Assembly: GCA_020249005.1 (NCBI GenBank)
Contig: JADCGN010000093.1
Coordinates: 1 to 11,851 of the forward strand
Reading direction: 5' to 3'
Origin: Alphaproteobacteria bacterium
GTDB taxonomy: Bacteria > Pseudomonadota > Alphaproteobacteria > UBA2136 > UBA6156
DNA length: 11,851 bases
The translations under genes were made by a program, and so were the position numbers. The first letter of the stretch is position 1; every line of letters starts with the position of its first letter. This document shows positions 7,021 to 11,851 of this stretch, piece by piece. The notes below the pieces were generated by a model, which searched no databases, was not told the DNA's origin, and saw only the letters and a program-made list of their open reading frames with translations.

Positions 7021-9198
7021 TTAGGCCTTGGGGGGTGTGGCGGCGGGCTTCACCAACTGCACCCGCAACTGGGTGTGCAGCGCAGCCACCTTCTCCAACA
7101 AGGGTTCCAATTCCCGAGTTTGACGGTGGGTGAGGGGCAGGCCGCGCAGTTGGCGGCTGGCGCTTTCCAGCTGGTGCTGGGCCGCCGCCAAACGCTCTTG
7201 GACGGCATAAAATGCTTTGATATCCTTTAGATACGTTGCCAGTGTCGCTTCGTCGGCCACCTGCAGCAGGGCTTGGGCTTCCAGCTCACGTTTCAAGGTT
7301 TCCACCTGGCTGCGCAGTTCCTGCAGCTGGGCGGTCTGGTTGCTGATGGTGGCTTCGCGTTGACGGGCCCAAATGTCGGCATCGGCCAGCGCCGCTTCCA
7401 AAGCTTGCTGGCGTTTTTTCAGGGCTTGCGCCACCGCAGGGCTAAAGCCGCCTTGGGCGGCGCCCGGTTCGGCCGCCACGGTGCTGAGGGGTTGCAATGA
7501 GGGCATCGCGGGGATGGTGCTGGCGCTGGGCAGGGTGCCGATCCGCGCTTGGTTGGGCGGTGGTGCGACTGTACCGGTGGGCACCAACAGGTGCAGCTGG
7601 TTGGCGGCGGCGGCCTCGTAGGCTTCGGCAAACTGCGGCCCACGGCTCCAGGTGTTGCCGTATTCCCGAATAAAATCAGCCAAGCGGTCTTGGGCCTCGG
7701 CGGGAAGGTCCACGGCGCTGCTGGCGTTGGTGATCTGCACCAGCCCATCGGTAAACAGCGCCTGCATCCGCGGCGTACCCTGGTTCAGCAGCTTGGCGTA
7801 AACGATCACGTTGGGGCGGCTGGTGCCCAGCAGTTCGGCAATTTTACCTTGCGGCAGCCCCAGGCGCAGCAGGGCGGCAATCGCGCAATACAGCTCTACC
7901 TTGCTGGGGGTGCGGACCCGGGTGTTTAGAACGACGCGTAATTGGTGCACCGCGGCCAGCCCCTGGGGCCCTTCCGGCACCTCACGCACTTGGCACAGCA
8001 CGTGGGCTAGGCCACGGGCTTGCGCCGCCGCCAGGCGCCGCTCGCCGTCAATAATCCCGCCGGTGGGGGTTACCAGCAAGGGAGGCCAATTCTCCACGGG
8101 CCCGGCGGTGAGGGTGCGGATATGCGGCAAGTCCTCGGGTGGGGTGGGGTCGGCGGGGCGGAACTCCACCTGCAGGCTTTGCAAGTGGCCCACCGGCTGC
8201 ATTGCCACGGCTTGGGGGGGGAACTGCTGCTCTTCGGCGGTGGTGAGCTGGGCGGGCAGAATGGTTTCTGGCGTGGCCAAGGTGCTGCCGGGGGCGGGCA
8301 GGGTTTGCACGGCGGCCTGGACTAGCTTGCCAAGTTCGGGGTGCTCGGGGCCGAAGGTGGCGGCAATCGCGTGGGCCCGTTGGCCATCGCCCCGGGCCGC
8401 GGCGGCTTGCACTGCGTCGGCCAACAGGCGGGCCGCGCGCTTGTCGTTAAGCCCCAGTTTGCGGAAGTCATAGCCGACGTTCTTCAGGTCACCCGTCAAC
8501 AGCCGCTGTACGTAAAAGGCGTCCATCAGCTCGTTAAAGATCTGGCTGGCGCGGCTGTCCGTCACACCAAAGTGGTAGGCAATTTCCTCAAAGCTGCTCA
8601 CCCCGCCGGCCTTGACGTGCTGCAGCGCAGCGCGGCGTTTTTCGTCGCGCTCGGCGGCAATCAGCTCATCCAGCTTTTTATCGATGAAACTATCGTGCAG
8701 CAGCTTGGTGCCCACGTTGGTTTGGCGGCGCGCCTGCGCTTGGCTGACTTCCCCCACCAGGTGCTCTTGCAGCGTGCTTTCTTGGTCGAGGTGCTGCACC
8801 AACAGCGGCGGATTGCGTTTAAAGTCCTCGCGCTCAGTTTCGCTTAAATCGGCCATATGTGCTTGGCGGGCCTGATATTCGGGGTCGCGGTTGCGCAGCT
8901 CCATCGCCCGGCTTTCTAGCCGGTTGCCGAAGAAGGTGTTGAACTGCACCGTCACCACCTCACCATCGGCTTTGGTGTAGAGCGGGTTAAAGTCGCGCAG
9001 GCAGGTGAGGAGTACTTCGTAGGCTTCTTGGTGCAGGTCATCGGCATCCACGTGGTAATGGCGGGCCAGTGCAAAGATGGCCTGGCGGCGGCTGTGCAGA
9101 TATTGCACCGCGTGCTTCTTCGCCAACTGCAGGCCGCTGTCGGCGGCTTTCAGCTCCTCCGGATTGGGGACAACGGGTTTGGGTTTGCGGGGTGCCAT
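7021..9198 (-). CDS. Composite protein: sigma-70-like regions 2 and 4 joined to a ParB/RepB-like domain and coiled coil
   Basis: From the ATG at 9198 the protein has 725 residues. Residues 40-103 look like sigma-70 region 2 (DLHQEAYEVLLTCLRDFNP, then VQFNTFFGNRLESRAMELR). Residues 178-228 look like region 4, with a helix-turn-helix at about 202-225 (SFEEIAYHFGVTDSRASQI). After a Pro-rich linker, residues 370-405 carry a ParB-like box (GGIIDGERRLAAAQARGLAH, keeping the GERR motif), and residues 430-510 match the ParB/RepB helix-turn-helix region (LPQGKIAELLGTSRPNVIVY). A second linker leads to a coiled coil at about 590-710. Sigma proteins recruit RNA polymerase and ParB-like proteins bind DNA sites, so the protein may be a regulator or DNA-organising factor of the element; the joint role is inference. 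No ParA gene is in view. A TTG at 9252 is a competing start that adds 18 residues and has a better-spaced AGGA; the ATG has only A-rich sequence upstream. Confidence 0.85.
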   Translation of the reverse strand: MAPRKPKPVVPNPEELKAADSGLQLAKKHAVQYLHSRRQAIFALARHYHVDADDLHQEAYEVLLTCLRDFNPLYTKADGEVVTVQFNTFFGNRLESRAMELRNRDPEYQARQAHMADLSETEREDFKRNPPLLVQHLDQESTLQEHLVGEVSQAQARRQTNVGTKLLHDSFIDKKLDELIAAERDEKRRAALQHVKAGGVSSFEEIAYHFGVTDSRASQIFNELMDAFYVQRLLTGDLKNVGYDFRKLGLNDKRAARLLADAVQAAAARGDGQRAHAIAATFGPEHPELGKLVQAAVQTLPAPGSTLATPETILPAQLTTAEEQQFPPQAVAMQPVGHLQSLQVEFRPADPTPPEDLPHIRTLTAGPVENWPPLLVTPTGGIIDGERRLAAAQARGLAHVLCQVREVPEGPQGLAAVHQLRVVLNTRVRTPSKVELYCAIAALLRLGLPQGKIAELLGTSRPNVIVYAKLLNQGTPRMQALFTDGLVQITNASSAVDLPAEAQDRLADFIREYGNTWSRGPQFAEAYEAAAANQLHLLVPTGTVAPPPNQARIGTLPSASTIPAMPSLQPLSTVAAEPGAAQGGFSPAVAQALKKRQQALEAALADADIWARQREATISNQTAQLQELRSQVETLKRELEAQALLQVADEATLATYLKDIKAFYAVQERLAAAQHQLESASRQLRGLPLTHRQTRELEPLLEKVAALHTQLRVQLVKPAATPPKA

Positions 9199-9219
9199 GG
9201 GGGTCTTTTTTGGACACCC
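9199..9219 (-). repeat. Imperfect inverted repeat directly before the ATG of the sigma/ParB-like gene
   Basis: On the minus strand GGGTGTC, a seven-base CAAAAAA loop and GACCCCC form a stem with one mismatch, ending at the ATG at 9198. The GGGTGTC half repeats the left arm of the stronger inverted repeat at 9238-9269, so the element GGTGTC occurs three times within about 57 bases (two in one orientation, one in the other). It could be a binding site or an RNA fold. Confidence 0.4.
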
Positions 9220-9237
9220 TACCGTAGCTTGGCCGGC

Positions 9238-9269
9238 GGTGTCAGGGGGCAAGGGCGCTTCCTGACACC
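9238..9269. promoter_or_regulatory. Perfect 9-base inverted repeat before the sigma/ParB-like gene
   Basis: GGTGTCAGG (9238-9246) and CCTGACACC (9261-9269) are exact reverse complements separated by 14 bases. In minus-strand RNA the hairpin would hold part of the AGGA Shine-Dalgarno sequence in its 5' arm and the alternative TTG start (9252-9250) in its loop. Two readings fit: a palindromic operator for a DNA-binding protein, perhaps the ParB/sigma-like product itself, or a translational control hairpin. No T-tract follows, which argues against a terminator. I see no convincing -35/-10 promoter next to it. Confidence 0.5.
9259..9262 (-). promoter_or_regulatory. Ribosome binding site candidate for the TTG start at 9252
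   Basis: AGGA on the minus strand is placed seven bases before a TTG that is in frame with the sigma/ParB-like gene. It is a better site than anything before the ATG at 9198, so it matters for choosing the start. It lies at the edge of the 9238-9269 inverted repeat. Confidence 0.4.
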
Positions 9270-9273
9270 CGGC

Positions 9274-9289
9274 GTGGCTCCGCTGCCAC
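9274..9289. repeat. Short inverted repeat GTGGC / GCCAC after the helicase-like gene
   Basis: Five-base arms around a TCCGCT loop, between the stop of the helicase-like gene and the stronger inverted repeat. Too short to interpret alone; together the two stems give the 105-base gap a structured appearance. Confidence 0.3.
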
Positions 9290-9303
9290 CGCGTGGGCCA
9301 TGG

Positions 9304-11058
9304 TTAGGCCTTGGCTTGCAACAGCTCGCGGGCCAGGGCGCAGGGTTCCCCCACGGTGAGGAGGGCCAGCGGCCCGCGGGTGCGGCTGCAGGCCAGCAGC
9401 CACAAGCGTCGCTCGTGGTCATGGTCGGCCCCCAAAGTGGGGTTGGTGGGGGGCGGCCAGAGGCCGTCGGTGGGGTTAATCAGCAGCACGGCATCGAAGG
9501 CATGGTTACGCATTTCGCGTACCGGGCCAACCGTCACGAGGCTGGCCATATCGGGCAGCGTTTCGGTCAGCACGCGGGGCAGGACGTCGCTGAGCTTGCC
9601 AGAGAGCGAGAGCAACATATCCAACGCCAACAGGGCGGCAGGCTGTTCGGCCGTAGGCAACAGCGGCAGTAAGTCGGCCCACAGCGCTTTGAACACGGCA
9701 GGCGGCGGCAGAGTCCGTTGGTGCCACAGCGTATGGGCGCTGCGTAGCGCAAAACGCACTTGTTGCACCAAGGTTTGCAGGGTGGGCGAGGTAATCTCGG
9801 CCGCCGGCAACAGGGCGCCTTGGCCAAGCCAATCGGGCTGATTCAGCACCCCTTGGTGCTGCCACGCCACCACGGTGGCCGCCGGTATGCCAACGCCCAA
9901 CAGCAGCAACACCAAGTGGCCGGACGTGGCCTGCCCCAGCAGCACATGCAGGCTGGCCAACACCACTTGCGGGGTGGGTTCTTCCCAAATCAGGCGGGCA
10001 AAGCTAGCGGGGTTGAGCCCGCCTTTTTGCAGCACGTGGGTCAGGGTGGCGGCGCTAAAGTCATCGTGGGTGATCAGCCCCACCCGTTGCCCCGCCAGGT
10101 GGTGCTGTTGGCACTGGCGCAGCACTTCGGCATGGAGGGCGGGCAAGTGCGGAAAGTTCTGGTGGCTCAATGGTGGCAGGAGTGGGGTGGCCGCGGTGCT
10201 GGCCACGCTGCTGTCGGGTTTGGCCAGCCGCAGTCGCAGCAGCCGGGCTTGCTTGGCCAGGCTGGTGGCCAAGGCGGCGGGCAGGCGGTGGGTGGCGGGC
10301 AAGGTCAGCACATCCAACTCGTAGCTTTCGGCCCAGCCTTGCACCTGCTGCACGGCGGCCGCGCCCAAGGCTCCGTCACGGCCGAAGGCAGTGACGTCGT
10401 CATCGGCGGTCAAGCCCAGCTTCACCCCCTTCGCCAGGTGCAGCTGCAACCAAATCAGTTGCAGTTCGGTGGCGTCTTGCAGGCCATCGAGCAACAGCCA
10501 TTCCACCGGCAAGGGCGGCAGGTTGCCATCTTTCATCCCCAGCACATGGCGGCGAATCAGGTCGTGGCGGTCGCTCAGGCCCAAGCTGTCCAGCTTGGCC
10601 TGGTAAGCTTTCACAAAGGGGTAGAATTTATCGGATTCCGGCAGCTTCTTGGCCTTGCCCTTGGCGCTGCGGATCACGTGCTCGGCCTCTTCCAAGGTGC
10701 CGGGAAAGCCTTGTTCGGCGATCAACTGCCGCAACAGTTGGCGCACGTGGTTGTTGCTGGCAAAGGTCAGCTGCACTCCCCCTTGTTGCAAGGCCTGCAG
10801 GGCCAGTTCGTAGAGAGTGCCGAAGCGCAGCGCGCCGCTGGCCACAAAGGGGGTGAGGGCTGGCGCGCCTTGCTGCTTTAGGTGCTCCAGCACCCGGTAG
10901 GCAAAGGTGGTGAGCGCCACGCGGTGCCCGGCGGCGGCCAGGCGGCGGGCTTTTTCCAGCAAGGTGACCGTCTTGCCGCTGCCGGCCATCCCCAGCAGCA
11001 AAAAGCTTTCCGCCGCCACCAGGGCATCGGCTTGGGGTGGCGTCCAGGCAAGGGTCAT
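9304..11058 (-). CDS. UvrD/Rep-like superfamily 1 helicase-fold protein with degenerate motifs
   Basis: From the ATG at 11058 the protein has 584 residues. Motif I is intact (GMAGSGKT, 23-30) and motif Ia is recognisable (ALTTFAYRVLEHL, 48-60). Motif II reads WLLLDGLQDATELQLIWL (187-204) where the family has DExQD; the catalytic Glu is Gly. Motif III is altered (TADDDVTAFGRDGA, 217-230; the usual DxQ glutamine is missing) and motif IV-like THRLP (256-260) follows. Near the end, FDAVLLINPTDGLWP (521-535) and ERRLWLLACSRTRGPL (549-564) match motifs V and VI. Family members are ATP-driven 3'-5' DNA helicases; here DNA-dependent ATP binding is likely but efficient hydrolysis is doubtful. AAGG six bases before the ATG, overlapping the upstream stop, supports this start over a longer frame reaching 11181. 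It lies eight bases after the transglycosylase gene and is probably in the same operon. A short variant: UvrD is about 720 residues. Confidence 0.83.
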   Translation of the reverse strand: MTLAWTPPQADALVAAESFLLLGMAGSGKTVTLLEKARRLAAAGHRVALTTFAYRVLEHLKQQGAPALTPFVASGALRFGTLYELALQALQQGGVQLTFASNNHVRQLLRQLIAEQGFPGTLEEAEHVIRSAKGKAKKLPESDKFYPFVKAYQAKLDSLGLSDRHDLIRRHVLGMKDGNLPPLPVEWLLLDGLQDATELQLIWLQLHLAKGVKLGLTADDDVTAFGRDGALGAAAVQQVQGWAESYELDVLTLPATHRLPAALATSLAKQARLLRLRLAKPDSSVASTAATPLLPPLSHQNFPHLPALHAEVLRQCQQHHLAGQRVGLITHDDFSAATLTHVLQKGGLNPASFARLIWEEPTPQVVLASLHVLLGQATSGHLVLLLLGVGIPAATVVAWQHQGVLNQPDWLGQGALLPAAEITSPTLQTLVQQVRFALRSAHTLWHQRTLPPPAVFKALWADLLPLLPTAEQPAALLALDMLLSLSGKLSDVLPRVLTETLPDMASLVTVGPVREMRNHAFDAVLLINPTDGLWPPPTNPTLGADHDHERRLWLLACSRTRGPLALLTVGEPCALARELLQAKA

Positions 11059-11066
11059 GGCGGGCC

Positions 11067-11840
11067 TTAAGCGTTGTTGTTGAAGCGGTGGATGCGCATG
11101 TACATGCTGTAAACATTGCGCACATAGCGGTTGGCGTAAAAGGCGGTGCCGCTGTGGTAGCGGCCCACGCTGCCCCACCAATCGCGCGTTTGGCGGTGAT
11201 TAAGCAGGTAGGTCACGGCATAACGCAGGTTGGCTTCGGGCGTCAGCACCTCGGCCACGCTGCGAAAGTGCTGCCCGTGCACCTTCCAGTTAATCTGCAT
11301 CATCCCCACATCCACATTGCGGTAGCCACGGGCAAACAGGCTGCGCAAGAATTGCTCGGCCCCGGCGGCATCTTGAAAGCGCCGGGCAAAGTTGCGGCCT
11401 TCTAAGGTGATGAAGGCAAAGTCGGTCCCGGCGGCTTGCAGGCGGGCTTCGGCATCGGCGGCCCTCATGTTGCTGGTGCTGCGGCCGTTTACACTCAGGT
11501 TAAACCGTACAAACCCCAAGCTGCGCCAGGCGTTGAGTTGCTGCCGGGCGGCGGCGGCGCTGCGGAAGCTCTTGCTGCCAGTACCGTTGATGCCCACCGT
11601 GTAGGGCCACGGCAGCATCCAGCCGCGCACCCCTTGGCCGGTTTCCACCAGGCTCATGGCGTGTAGCAAGCCGCTGGGGATCTGGAACTGCTTTTCGGCG
11701 GCACTGATCATCAGCCAGGCATCGCGCGCCACCACGGGGTCGAATGGGTCACGGCTGTAATCATCGTTGGCCCGCACCAGGCCGGCTGGCAGCACCACGG
11801 CCAACAACAGCCATACCAACAGGGCCCAGCGGGGTTTCAT
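11067..11840 (-). CDS. Secreted lytic transglycosylase (SLT domain) of the transfer system
   Basis: A 257-residue protein with a Sec signal peptide (MKPR, hydrophobic core 5-19, likely cleavage after VRA at residue 24). The SLT fold follows: IPSGLLHAMSLVETG (54-68) with the probable catalytic Glu at 66, LPWPYTVGINGTG (76-88) as in conjugation-associated members, GMMQINWKVHG (179-189), AVTYLLNH (208-215) and VGRYHSG (225-231). The enzyme cleaves peptidoglycan glycan strands by intramolecular transglycosylation, making room for the secretion channel in the periplasm. The segment 120-172 between motifs is longer than in a minimal SLT domain. It is the first gene visible; any promoter lies beyond the right edge, and only 11 bases precede the ATG, without a clear ribosome-binding site. 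The helicase-like gene follows after eight bases. Confidence 0.9.
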   Translation of the reverse strand: MKPRWALLVWLLLAVVLPAGLVRANDDYSRDPFDPVVARDAWLMISAAEKQFQIPSGLLHAMSLVETGQGVRGWMLPWPYTVGINGTGSKSFRSAAAARQQLNAWRSLGFVRFNLSVNGRSTSNMRAADAEARLQAAGTDFAFITLEGRNFARRFQDAAGAEQFLRSLFARGYRNVDVGMMQINWKVHGQHFRSVAEVLTPEANLRYAVTYLLNHRQTRDWWGSVGRYHSGTAFYANRYVRNVYSMYMRIHRFNNNA

Positions 11841-11851
11841 AGTTGCTTATA

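Noticed and set aside
9238..9269. Intrinsic terminator after the helicase-like gene
   Set aside because: The stem is good but no T-tract follows on the minus strand, and the loop is long at 14 bases.
9760..10881. 373-codon open frame on the plus strand
   Set aside because: Antisense to the helicase-like gene, whose conserved motifs prove the minus strand is coding; the plus-strand product is Gln/Gly/His-rich and unrecognisable.
11059..11181. Longer N-terminus for the helicase-like protein starting at 11181
   Set aside because: It would overlap the transglycosylase gene by 115 bases and add an Arg/His/Gln-rich stretch with no helicase feature; the ATG at 11058 has a well-spaced AAGG.

Overview
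The window is about 60% GC by eye. It carries eight protein-coding genes, all on the minus strand, tightly packed and reading from the right edge to the left edge. Long open frames on the plus strand are antisense shadows. I see no rRNA, tRNA, CRISPR array, insertion sequence, integrase or convincing intrinsic terminator. The gene content points to part of a conjugative plasmid or integrative conjugative element of a Gram-negative bacterium, most likely a gamma- or beta-proteobacterium or an acidithiobacillus-like relative. The host call rests on GC content and on an F-like (MPF-F / TraB-TraV-TraC) type IV secretion system, so it is an inference.

In transcription order (right to left): a secreted lytic transglycosylase with an SLT domain (11840-11067); a UvrD/Rep-like superfamily 1 helicase-fold protein with a degenerate Walker B motif (11058-9304); an unusual 725-residue protein joining sigma-70-like region 2 and region 4 segments to a ParB/RepB-like domain with its own helix-turn-helix and a C-terminal coiled coil (9198-7021); a cysteine-rich exported protein with a weak TraH-like look (6960-5215); a 675-residue protein I do not recognise (5073-3046); a TraB/VirB10-like scaffold protein (3059-1584); a TraV-like lipoprotein (1584-1120); and the N-terminal 362 residues of a TraC/VirB4-like ATPase that runs off the left edge (1086 to 1).

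The left part (traB, traV, traC) is the core of an F-like transfer apparatus: TraB spans the envelope, TraV anchors the outer-membrane ring, and TraC powers assembly. The transglycosylase presumably opens the peptidoglycan for it. Between these lie DNA-handling or regulatory genes (helicase-like, sigma/ParB-like) and two large proteins without a firm assignment. Gene junctions are tight: an 8-base gap, a 14-base overlap, a one-base TAATG overlap and a 33-base gap. The longer gaps are 9199-9303, 6961-7020 and 5074-5214.

The most unusual items are the sigma/ParB composite protein; a perfect 9-base inverted repeat just upstream of its ATG, whose hairpin would overlap the Shine-Dalgarno sequence of an alternative TTG start; the helicase-like protein with DGLQD in place of the usual DExQD; and the unrecognised 675-residue protein placed directly before traB, where F-like systems normally have the secretin gene traK.
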